Assembly: GCA_001771735.1 (NCBI GenBank)
Contig: MEUM01000091.1
Span: forward strand, 1-8,333
Length of the DNA stretch: 8,333 nucleotides
Source: Caldifarciminota bacterium RBG_13_43_14
Lineage (GTDB): Bacteria > Hydrothermota > Tepidihabitantia > SM23-42
Direction: 5' to 3'
Position numbers and translations under genes: made by a program. This document shows positions 1 to 6,144 of the stretch, in pieces. Numbering within the stretch: the stretch's first letter is position 1; every line of letters begins with the position of its first letter. A model generated the notes under the pieces. That model was given only the letters and a program-made list of their open reading frames with translations. It ran no database searches and was not told the origin of the DNA.

Positions 1-1772
1 CACGTCCAAATATCGATCTCAGCCAGACGCCAGACACCAATGATATGTACCCATGGTTATGCGTGGATTTCACGAACCTATACGTAGTATGGCAATCATG
101 GAGAAATAACAGGTGGAAGGTAATCCTTACAAAATCTACTGATAATGGAACGACCTGGTCTACACCAGATACTGTGCCCGATATATTGATAGTGAATGAT
201 TTAAATTCAGGCATTAATTTTGGCCCGCAGCCAAAAATTGTGGCTGATAGCAAGAGCAACTCTGACACAACGTTTCTCTACATTGTATGGGCAGATAATG
301 CAACCGGTGCGAATCAAATAAAGCTCGCACGCTCAACAGATTTTGCTCAATCATTCATCGACCTCGGTATTGTCGATAAGAATACCGGTAATGTGAATAG
401 GCATCCGTACATTGTAGTTGATGATAGTGGCTGGGTTCACTGCGCGTGGGATCTAGGCACAAGCGGCAGCAATCAGGACCCGCATCCTTGGATTGGATAT
501 AATAGATCCCAGGACAGGGGAGCAAACTTCATGGTGAATGATCTGATTGTCAACGATGATTCTACGGAAGTATTCAGAGGGAATCCATCAATTACCTATA
601 ACGCCATAAACGGGAATATACTGGTCAGCTGGGAGGATTCCCGACGCGCGGGCGGCAATGCGAATCCTGATATATGGATGAGCAAAATGCACAGGGATAG
701 CATATCTTTTCAGCAGAATGAAAGAACAAACTGGTGGCTTCAGGATACGACCGAGCGTTATGATAATTTTCGACCGGTTATTAGAATGGATCCACAGGGA
801 ATAATGGTCGCTGCCTGGCATTGCGATCCCGAGGAAGATGGAACATATGGCATACATATGGCTGCCTACAGCGATTCATTGCACCGATTCTCTGGAAGCC
901 AGACACTCTATGATACATATACTGGAACGAGTGGAGCTAATTTCGGAAATGCCTTTTACGCTCCATCACTTTTTGTAACAGAAATTGACAGCATAACCAA
1001 CTTCTTCCTCGTCTGGCAGGATTTTATCGAGGATACACTCGGCGGTAATATCTACTCGATACGCGGGCGGGTGGTTGAAGTGCTCGCCGACCTTGATGTT
1101 GACAATGACTCTCTGGACGTGGTGAACGATACAATGAACCTGCGAACCCAGCCGGCCGGACCAGTTTATTCACCGTATGCAAAAGGATTGTTTGTCCTTA
1201 TTAACACCAGCGATACATATAATCCCGATTCGGCCGATGGACCAAGTATGTCACGAATTGATTCACTTCGGACATTCGGTTCATTGAGCGGACCGGGTGG
1301 CATGATCGATAGTATCTTTGTGCTTGGTTTACCCCAGAGCATGACTGTAGGGCAGATTGCCTTATGTACGCTTGCGGTTGTAATTCCTGTTAATATGACC
1401 GAGGGGTTTTACTCCGGTTCGGTCATTATCGAAGGTGTGGATTCGCTCGGTGCGCTTGTACAGGAGATGTTCAGTGTGGTGATTTACGGACCACAGCCAC
1501 GCGGAAATCTTGATTCACTCAGAATCGCACCCATTCCATTCAAGCCTAACAGCGATCCCTCGCACGATGCGATACATTTTCAGGGTCTTACAGCTGATGC
1601 AACAATAAGAATATATGATCTTGCCGGGACATTGGTTTTCGGTCCGGAGACTGACAGCGATGGCGATGGTCATATTGCCTGGGATGCGGAAGTGGCGAGC
1701 GGAATATATATTTATCTTGTGACCACGACTGATGGCGAGATGAAAAAAGGCAAGCTTTCGGTTATTCGCTAA
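1..1772 (+). CDS. BNR/Asp-box repeat secreted protein with C-terminal T9SS-type sorting domain (5'-partial)
   Basis: The frame is open to the left edge, so the ATG at 45 is internal and about 589 residues of a longer protein are visible. The N-terminal two thirds read as a sialidase-like beta-propeller. An Asp-box (STDNGTTW, near base 135) is followed by degenerate copies (RSTDFAQSF near 330, RSQDRGANF near 505) and repeated VW/SW-D strands. A beta-sandwich-like region follows from about 1080 to 1500. The last ~85 residues resemble the T9SS type A/FlgD-like tail: a PIPFKP proline-rich lead-in, the strand ATIRIYDLAG, a W-D turn, SGIYIYLV, and a basic end (KKGKLSVIR). It is therefore probably exported and anchored at or released from the cell surface. 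No catalytic sialidase residues can be assigned, so enzymatic activity is not claimed. It stops 10 bases before a PorV/PorQ-family gene, which fits T9SS-linked export. Confidence 0.85.
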   Translation, partial: RPNIDLSQTPDTNDMYPWLCVDFTNLYVVWQSWRNNRWKVILTKSTDNGTTWSTPDTVPDILIVNDLNSGINFGPQPKIVADSKSNSDTTFLYIVWADNATGANQIKLARSTDFAQSFIDLGIVDKNTGNVNRHPYIVVDDSGWVHCAWDLGTSGSNQDPHPWIGYNRSQDRGANFMVNDLIVNDDSTEVFRGNPSITYNAINGNILVSWEDSRRAGGNANPDIWMSKMHRDSISFQQNERTNWWLQDTTERYDNFRPVIRMDPQGIMVAAWHCDPEEDGTYGIHMAAYSDSLHRFSGSQTLYDTYTGTSGANFGNAFYAPSLFVTEIDSITNFFLVWQDFIEDTLGGNIYSIRGRVVEVLADLDVDNDSLDVVNDTMNLRTQPAGPVYSPYAKGLFVLINTSDTYNPDSADGPSMSRIDSLRTFGSLSGPGGMIDSIFVLGLPQSMTVGQIALCTLAVVIPVNMTEGFYSGSVIIEGVDSLGALVQEMFSVVIYGPQPRGNLDSLRIAPIPFKPNSDPSHDAIHFQGLTADATIRIYDLAGTLVFGPETDSDGDGHIAWDAEVASGIYIYLVTTTDGEMKKGKLSVIR

Positions 1773-1777
1773 GGAGG
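1771..1777 (+). promoter_or_regulatory. Strong Shine-Dalgarno deciding the PorV-like start
   Basis: AAGGAGG overlaps the stop codon of the upstream gene and lies 5 bases before the ATG at 1783, so translation of the two genes is probably coupled. The downstream in-frame ATGs at 1909 and 1921, which begin the apparent signal peptide, have no such sequence. This makes 1783 the likely start even though it adds repeat-encoded residues. Confidence 0.8.
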
Positions 1778-1781
1778 ACAG

Positions 1782-1911
1782 AATGAAATCAAATACTAAA
1801 TCCAAAACACTAAGCTCTAAACAAATTCTAAATTCCAAACATGGGTTTTCAAAACATATTTTTGAATTTGTGTCATTGGGATTTAGATATTCGAGATTTG
1901 GATTTGTAATG
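1782..1911 (+). repeat. Dyad-symmetric repeat (MITE/REP-like) inserted in the PorV-like 5' coding region
   Basis: A/T-rich DNA of low amino-acid plausibility has nested inverted symmetry. Outer arms AAATCCAAA (1798-1806) and TTTGGATTT (1897-1905) pair, inner ACAAATTC (1821-1828) pairs with GAATTTGT (1864-1871), and the core at 1841-1857 is a near-palindrome (ATGGGTTTTCAAAACAT). The tetramer AATG occurs at both ends (1782-1785 and 1908-1911), like a target duplication. Removing 126 bases between these copies would join AAGGAGGACAGAATG directly to the signal-peptide codons. The element is 42 codons long, in phase and free of stops. Its word usage resembles the AAATCC/ATTCGAAAT-type intergenic repeats I recall from uncultured bacterial genomes; family identity is inferred. 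Confidence 0.65.
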
Positions 1912-2799
1912 CGAGTGGCCATGATTATTTTTCTTGCCGCGGCTCTGGGTTTTCTTTATGCCGGTGCCGGCGATGCCGGAGCCGCGTTTTTGAAAATCCC
2001 GGTCGATGCCCGGATTGTCGGCATGGGCGAAGCATCGGTTTCTTTCGTTGATAACGCCTCGGCGATGTTCTACAATCCGGCCGGATTGGGCAAGATAAAA
2101 TCCCTGGATATTACCTTTATGCATAATGCGTGGCTACTGGGGATGAATCACGAGTATTTGTCGTCAGCGTTCGCGGTTCAGAAAATCGGCACCTTTGGTA
2201 TTGCATTCAATTATTGGGGATCTGGTGCGATACCGATTATTACGATTCGCGGCGACTCGACCGGCGAGACGTTTTCGGCATCTGATTGGACAATAAGCTT
2301 GGGCTACGGAAGGGTGTTTGGCGATCTGTCGGTCGGGGGTTCTTTCAAATACCTCAAGGAGTCAAATGAGGAATTCGGCGCATCGTCGATGTCAATTGAT
2401 CTTGGTGCCGGCTATGATCTTCCAATCAAGGGATTGAAAGCCGGTATGTCAGTAACTAATCTCGGCAGCGGCTTCAGCCTTGACCAGGAGCAGTATGCAT
2501 TGCCGATGCTGTTTCGGCTCGGCTGGAAATATGATCTGGGTAACCTGGGATGCACGCAGGATTTCATCATTTCCAATGCCGACCCGGTTGGTTTTGCGCT
2601 CGGTTTGGAATACCGGGTTGCTGAGATGCTGGCTTTGCGCGCCGGCTATCGAAGTGGCTCCGGGGTTGAGGGGCTTTCCGGTTTGCGATCGGGAATCGGG
2701 ATCGCGATCAAAGGCTTTGGCATCAATTACGCAGTCGCACCCTATGGAAAACTGGGCATAGCCCACCGGGTTTCACTATCATTTACCATTCTTAGATAA
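1783..2799 (+). CDS. PorV/PorQ family outer-membrane beta-barrel protein
   Basis: The protein has 338 residues from the ATG at 1783, which has a near-ideal SD. Mature-region motifs match the PorV/PorQ (UPF0164-like) family: GAAFLKIPVDARIVGMGEAS near residues 67-86, then DNASAMFYNPAGL, then alternating amphipathic strands to a C-terminal strand (HRVSLSFTILR). In T9SS, PorV carries cargo with sorting domains at the outer membrane; the adjacent upstream gene encodes such cargo, which supports a related role, but the paralogue cannot be specified. The signal peptide appears to start at Met43 (MRVAMIIFLAAALGFLYA, cleavage near residue 60). Residues 2-42 are encoded by a dyad-symmetric repeat inserted in frame and look unlike any secretion signal. 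The protein is thus either made with an unusual 42-residue extension or started at Met43 without an SD. The gene ends in TAA just before a hairpin shared with the convergent gene. Confidence 0.85.
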   Translation: MKSNTKSKTLSSKQILNSKHGFSKHIFEFVSLGFRYSRFGFVMRVAMIIFLAAALGFLYAGAGDAGAAFLKIPVDARIVGMGEASVSFVDNASAMFYNPAGLGKIKSLDITFMHNAWLLGMNHEYLSSAFAVQKIGTFGIAFNYWGSGAIPIITIRGDSTGETFSASDWTISLGYGRVFGDLSVGGSFKYLKESNEEFGASSMSIDLGAGYDLPIKGLKAGMSVTNLGSGFSLDQEQYALPMLFRLGWKYDLGNLGCTQDFIISNADPVGFALGLEYRVAEMLALRAGYRSGSGVEGLSGLRSGIGIAIKGFGINYAVAPYGKLGIAHRVSLSFTILR

Positions 2800-2826
2800 A
2801 TTGACTGTATTATCGCCATAAAAATA

Positions 2827-2859
2827 AAAGGCGCAAGCGTATAATGCGCTTGCGCCTTT
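2827..2859. terminator. Hairpin terminator between convergent genes
   Basis: A perfect 13-bp stem (AAAGGCGCAAGCG at 2827-2839 with CGCTTGCGCCTTT at 2847-2859) encloses a 7-base loop. On the minus strand it is followed by a T-rich run (TTTTATTTTTATGG), a good intrinsic terminator for the 2878-3930 gene. On the plus strand the T-tract is short (CCTTTGCAC), so termination of the PorV-like gene here is probable but weaker. Confidence 0.85.
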
Positions 2860-2877
2860 GCACTATAAGAATTATTT

Positions 2878-3930
2878 TTAACGTACCACTATCTTACCAT
2901 TGGAGTTCGTTTCATCGCTGGCGAAAAGGAAGAAATAAACGCCGGCATTCACGCGATTATTGTCATTGTCTTTCAAATCCCAGTGCAGATTATCAATTTG
3001 ACCAGTCGCGACCCCTGAAAGCCGGCGCACAAGACTGCCGCATTCGTCGTAAATGTTAATATTGTAGCTTGAACCATTATTCAATTGGAAAGTGAATTTT
3101 GTGCCATCAATACAGGGATTGGGTGTTGGCAAAACTTTTTGAGCAAGATGTTTGTGGTCATAATCTTGAATTGCCAGATTCACGATCCTGATCATGCCAC
3201 CCTGTTTTACTTCTTTGGTCGAATCCGGTGACAGGTTCGGGTTTTGGAGAAAGGAAACGATCTCCAACCGGTTGAGATTCCATGAAGTCTGGGTTGTGAA
3301 TGGCTGGCTTATGGTGGCCGAATCACCAGGAGGAATTGATACCGAGATCCCGGTAATGTCGGGGATATAGTCGCGCGCAACATGATTATGCCAGTTATCG
3401 CCGTTTGGCGCCGCATAGTACAGGCTGTCTTCGGTGATGACAAACAGCACGCGACCGCTGATCGTGGCGGTCGAGTCATTGCGGAATTTGGAGTAGATCG
3501 TACCGGTTCCATCTACGTTAGAATAACTGCCCTACATGCTCATAGTTATCGGCGACGGTTGATTCATACGGTTCACGATCTTTGTCTCCCATTGTGAATA
3601 TGTATAACTGCCATGTGGATTGCCGTCATACCATAGCCAGGGTGTTGCATAATACCAGGTTCCACCATAATAATATGGAGGTGGATAAGAATACCAGCGT
3701 GAACGTGCTTCGGCATTGTACAGAGGATAGCTCGAACTAGCGTGCATTTCGATCAATGCGACCCTGCCTGGATAATTTATCGCGATCTGTGCCAGTGTAC
3801 CACTGGCCGGATTGCAGGTTCCTCAACCTTCAGAGTATGCTTCTTCGCATACCACCACTCGCTGTGCGGCAAAAGCCGCGCTGAGTATGCCGAGCATCAA
3901 ACCGAGTAGCAACCATTTTGATTTATTCAT
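2878..3930 (-). CDS. Omp28-like thioredoxin-fold secreted protein with T9SS-type tail; in-frame TGA and TAG (candidate selenoprotein or pseudogene)
   Basis: One frame runs from ATG at 3930 (AAGGAG 4 bases upstream) to TAA at 2878, 350 codons, broken only by TGA at codon 36 (3823-3825) and TAG at codon 133 (3532-3534), with no frameshift. Domains in order: a signal peptide at residues 1-22 ending AFA-A; a thioredoxin-like domain at ~25-130 (CEEAYSEG-TGA-GTCNPAS, then VALIEMHASS, then TPWLWYDG carrying the expected cis-Pro); a beta-sandwich at ~135-255 (GTGTIYSKFRNDSTA, VLFVITEDSLYY); and a T9SS type A tail at ~265-350 (LPTPNP, YNINIYDECGSLVRR, W-D, AGVYFFLF, GKIVVR). The TGA falls where the first Cys of a CxxC redox motif belongs, giving U-G-T-C, and a hairpin of bacterial SECIS geometry follows. 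The TAG lies just after the thioredoxin domain. Promoter, SD and terminator are intact. Selenocysteine decoding with a 132-residue product, double recoding, and a young pseudogene all remain possible. Confidence 0.7.
3791..3825 (-). promoter_or_regulatory. SECIS-like hairpin downstream of in-frame TGA
   Basis: Reading the minus strand, TGA (3825-3823) is followed by 15 bases, then GCCAGTG (3807-3801), loop GTA, and CACTGGC (3797-3791). This is a perfect 7-bp stem with a 3-base apical loop whose first base is G, starting 22 bases after TGA. As I recall it, the bacterial SECIS consensus asks for a 4-16 bp upper stem, a 3-14 base loop with G in its first two positions, and roughly 16-37 bases from UGA; this hairpin satisfies each. 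A short lower stem (CTG with CAG) may extend it. Function is inferred. Confidence 0.5.
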
Positions 3931-3968
3931 AAAACTCCTTTCGTTATCCATTATACAGGTAACAACTA

Positions 3969-3996
3969 ATTATAATACTATTTATATATATGTCAA
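3969..3996 (-). promoter_or_regulatory. Consensus sigma70 promoter for the Omp28-like gene
   Basis: On the minus strand TTGACA (3996-3991), a 16-base spacer and TATAAT (3974-3969) match consensus at all twelve positions. The predicted start is about 30 bases before the ATG at 3930, leaving room for the SD. A second TATAAT preceded by TG (3955-3950) lies nearer the gene and could act as an extended -10. An intact strong promoter argues against long-term decay of the interrupted gene. Confidence 0.75.
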
Positions 3997-4089
3997 TGGG
4001 TAATATACATTTAAGTCTCACGACCAATAATCCAGCTTCTTAGTGCCTCATGGGAATTACCACGTATTACATTGTTATTAGTACTGATA

Positions 4090-4494
4090 TTATTCTTTAG
4101 TTGTATCTTTGCTGCCGCGATCATTACCTGATGGCGGTTCGAACACAATTTTCCAGCCATCTGCTTCCGGTACAAACCATATTCGCTCATATACTTTTCG
4201 ATCGGAAATATCATCCCACATGGTTACATCAATAACCGCCTCGCCAATTCCAGTTTCTCCAGCCGTTATTTCATACCAGATCGAATCCGGTAATGCTTCA
4301 TTTTCCCATTCACGGGCGATGTCGTTTCTTAGTTTGACTGAAAAGCAAAGCAAGGCAAGGTCTTTATTTTTTTCCCGGACCGCATTGATGAAAGTATCGA
4401 AAGTTGACCGCGGCGATACAAAATAATAATTGACATCATTCGCCAGAATCATTGATACTACAATTAGGTTCATAAAGATTATAAAGCGTTTCAT
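4090..4494 (-). CDS. Small exported protein, NTF2-like/DUF4878-like
   Basis: The protein has 134 residues. The start at 4494 is supported by AAGGAG (4506-4501) 6 bases upstream, in a leader (CGAAAGGAG) also used by the neighbouring gene at 3930. A signal peptide spans residues 1-18 (MKRFIIFMNLIVVSMILA). The mature part begins SPRSTFDTFINAVREKNKDL, the helix typical of small NTF2-fold domains found under DUF4878-like or SnoaL-like names. Strands follow (IWYEITAGETGIGEAVIDVTMW, interrupted here as a loose description) and a W-containing end (ERIWFVPEADGWKIVFE). A charged, Ser/Thr-rich tail closes it. Fold assignment is from pattern only and no catalytic residues are evident. It follows the MATE gene on the same strand with a 96-base gap containing a large palindrome, so read-through transcription is possible; I see no separate consensus promoter. 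Function unknown. Confidence 0.75.
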   Translation of the reverse strand: MKRFIIFMNLIVVSMILANDVNYYFVSPRSTFDTFINAVREKNKDLALLCFSVKLRNDIAREWENEALPDSIWYEITAGETGIGEAVIDVTMWDDISDRKVYERIWFVPEADGWKIVFEPPSGNDRGSKDTTKE

Positions 4495-4513
4495 TAAGTT
4501 CTCCTTTCGCGCT

Positions 4514-4570
4514 CCCCCTCACCCTAACCCTCTCCCCCTTATCAAGGGGGAGAGGGTTAGGGTGAGGGGG
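4514..4570. repeat. Perfect 27-bp palindrome with CCCTAACCC core
   Basis: The left arm (4514-4540) and right arm (4544-4570) are exact reverse complements around the 3-base loop ATC. The arms are strictly C-rich on one side and G-rich on the other and contain CCCTCACCCTAACCCTCTCC. No T-tract follows on either strand, so it is not a classic intrinsic terminator. It lies in the leader of the 4494 gene, 8 bases upstream of its SD. I recall very similar C-rich palindromes scattered between genes in unrelated bacteria, so it is probably a dispersed repeat. Confidence 0.9.
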
Positions 4571-4590
4571 TTGTTCATAGTTTTTAGTGT

Positions 4591-5985
4591 TTAGTTCTTA
4601 CTTTTCTTTAAGGATGTTACATAAATTCTTCCCCAGGTGAATGAAATTATTCCTCCCAGCGAATTACCGATCACAATCCCCCACCAAACCCCGGATAAAC
4701 CAATATTCAATATGATCGCAAGAATATAGGCAGCTGGGGCGGCAAGTATGATAGTACGGACCAGCGTCATGATAAGTGAATACAATCCTTTGCCTGTGCC
4801 CTGGAACACTGATGATGAGAGCATGCCCAGCGCAGTCATGGGATAAAATACAAACATTATTCTCAAGAACATCATCAGATCCGGAGCAATGCGTGCTGCT
4901 TCGGGTGACCGCGTGAAAAGACGGGTTATTAATGGTGCAAGCACATAGGTTGCGGCCGCAATACAAAGTTCAATGATTACACCGATCTTAATTGCATACA
5001 AATAAGCAGTGTCCAGTTTTTGATACTGTGCACCGCCAAAAGCAGCGCCAGTAACGGCCGTGACCGCTGTAGCCATGCCGATCAGAGGCAGGGTCGCAAA
5101 CATTACAACCCGCCAGCCCGTATTGAATACGGCGACGCCATCCGTGCCGCCGGCCTTTACTGCGATCAGGTTTAAAATCAATATTGAAAAAGACATAGTA
5201 AGCTGCATTGCGGTGCTGGGGATTGCTACCCGCATAATATCGTTGAATATCGTTCGTTGAAAACGAAAACCAGTCAGGCGTATCGAAATAAATGTATTCC
5301 GCCGTATACAGATCCAGTAAAAAAGGATTGTGGCTGAGATAAATAGGGAGATTAGAGTTGCCCAAGCCGCACCAGCAACGCCCAAGCGCAGGGTATAGAT
5401 AAAGATCGGATCAAGAATTATATTCAGACCGGCGCCGATCATCATCGCATACATCGCCCGGTTCATGTCGCCTTCACCGCGCAACAATGCACTCGCGATA
5501 TTGGCAAAAAATATAATTATCGTACCGGTGAACATGATTCGTCCATACTGGGATGCTGGAATGCTTATCGCACCAGCGCCCATTCTTAAAAAGATCTGTT
5601 TAATGAAAATAAAAAAGGGCAGGGTAACGAGTATCGCCGCGATAAGCATCATTATCATTGTATGGGCGGCGACTTTATCAGCGCCAGCTTTGTCATTTGC
5701 ACCAATGCGTCTTGATACGGCTGAGCTGCCGCCAACCCCTAGTCCGGTTGATATCGCCATGATCATGAAAAAGAAAGGGAAAAAGAAACCTACGGCAGAT
5801 AGAGCATCGGCACCCAGTCCCGATACCCATAAGGCATCGACAAAATTATAAATAGTCTGCACCGACATCGCGATGATCATCGGTATCGAGAGTTTGATAA
5901 TCGCCCGCTTGGGATTGCCGAGTAGGGTTCTTATACCTTCGGTTTGCTGAAATTGAACATTAGAATGGGGATCAACTGTTGCCAT
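4591..5985 (-). CDS. MATE family multidrug/cation efflux transporter
   Basis: The protein has 464 residues, the usual length for a MATE transporter, with about 12 hydrophobic helices in two related halves. After a short polar N-terminus comes the family opening LLGNPKRAIIKLSIPMIIAM, followed by the helix-1 region with the conserved VDALWVSGLGADALSAVGF stretch. GLGVGGSSAVSRRIGAND follows, the typical loop after helix 2. The second half begins near ~235 (MRVAIPSTAMQLTMSF) and has matching FNTGWRV and AFGGAQYQKL segments. It would sit in the inner membrane and export drugs or other small molecules using an Na+ or H+ gradient; the substrate cannot be read from sequence. The ATG at 5985 has no SD, but a perfect promoter ends 10 bases upstream, indicating a leaderless message. 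The basic C-terminus (SLKKSKN) is cytoplasmic. Confidence 0.92.
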   Translation of the reverse strand: MATVDPHSNVQFQQTEGIRTLLGNPKRAIIKLSIPMIIAMSVQTIYNFVDALWVSGLGADALSAVGFFFPFFFMIMAISTGLGVGGSSAVSRRIGANDKAGADKVAAHTMIMMLIAAILVTLPFFIFIKQIFLRMGAGAISIPASQYGRIMFTGTIIIFFANIASALLRGEGDMNRAMYAMMIGAGLNIILDPIFIYTLRLGVAGAAWATLISLFISATILFYWICIRRNTFISIRLTGFRFQRTIFNDIMRVAIPSTAMQLTMSFSILILNLIAVKAGGTDGVAVFNTGWRVVMFATLPLIGMATAVTAVTGAAFGGAQYQKLDTAYLYAIKIGVIIELCIAAATYVLAPLITRLFTRSPEAARIAPDLMMFLRIMFVFYPMTALGMLSSSVFQGTGKGLYSLIMTLVRTIILAAPAAYILAIILNIGLSGVWWGIVIGNSLGGIISFTWGRIYVTSLKKSKN

Positions 5986-5995
5986 GATTTTACGG

Positions 5996-6023
5996 ATTAT
6001 ATGATATTGGTTATAAATGTCAA
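5996..6023 (-). promoter_or_regulatory. Consensus sigma70 promoter of the MATE gene (leaderless)
   Basis: On the minus strand TTGACA (6023-6018), a 16-base spacer and TATAAT (6001-5996) match consensus at every position. Only 10 bases separate the -10 element from the ATG at 5985. Transcription starting about 6-8 bases after the -10 would leave a 2-4 base leader with no room for an SD. This promoter is arranged back to back with the plus-strand one. Confidence 0.75.
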
Positions 6024-6046
6024 GCTGGCTGCTCTTAAAAATTTGA

Positions 6047-6074
6047 TTGACTAAGGATAGTTAATATATACAAT
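6047..6074 (+). promoter_or_regulatory. Probable sigma70 promoter for the 6145-7750 genes
   Basis: TTGACT (6047-6052), a 16-base spacer and TACAAT (6069-6074) form a good plus-strand promoter, divergent from the MATE promoter with 23 bases between the two -35 boxes. Predicted transcription start is near 6081, giving a leader of about 65 bases to the ATG at 6145. Confidence 0.5.
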
Positions 6075-6144
6075 TTAATATGAAAAGAATGTATAAGGCA
6101 AAGTGGCGTTATGCGCTTATTGTGCTGTCGAGCGGAAGGTAAAA

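Noticed and set aside
2878..3450. Separate gene starting at GTG 3450 (minus)
   Set aside because: The frame and beta-sandwich domain extend upstream to the TAG at 3532 and beyond; no SD lies before 3450.
3532..3756. Separate 74-residue gene starting at TTG 3756 (minus)
   Set aside because: It is the middle of the same frame as 2878-3930; homology-like signal and phase continue on both sides of the stops.
4109..4426. Plus-strand ORF of 105 residues
   Set aside because: It is antisense to the signal-peptide-bearing 4090-4494 gene and shows no domain or SD; it is a shadow.
4514..4570. The C-rich palindrome as an intrinsic terminator or a telomere-like repeat
   Set aside because: No T-tract follows on either strand, and CCCTAACCC occurs once per arm instead of in tandem; a dispersed palindromic repeat fits better.
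5465..5851. Plus-strand ORF of 128 residues
   Set aside because: It is antisense to well-conserved MATE helices; its composition is the mirror of membrane codons.
6103..6144. GTG at 6103 as start of the membrane protein
   Set aside because: It adds 14 residues ahead of a clean signal-like N-terminus and has no good SD; the ATG at 6145 has GGAAGG and fits better.
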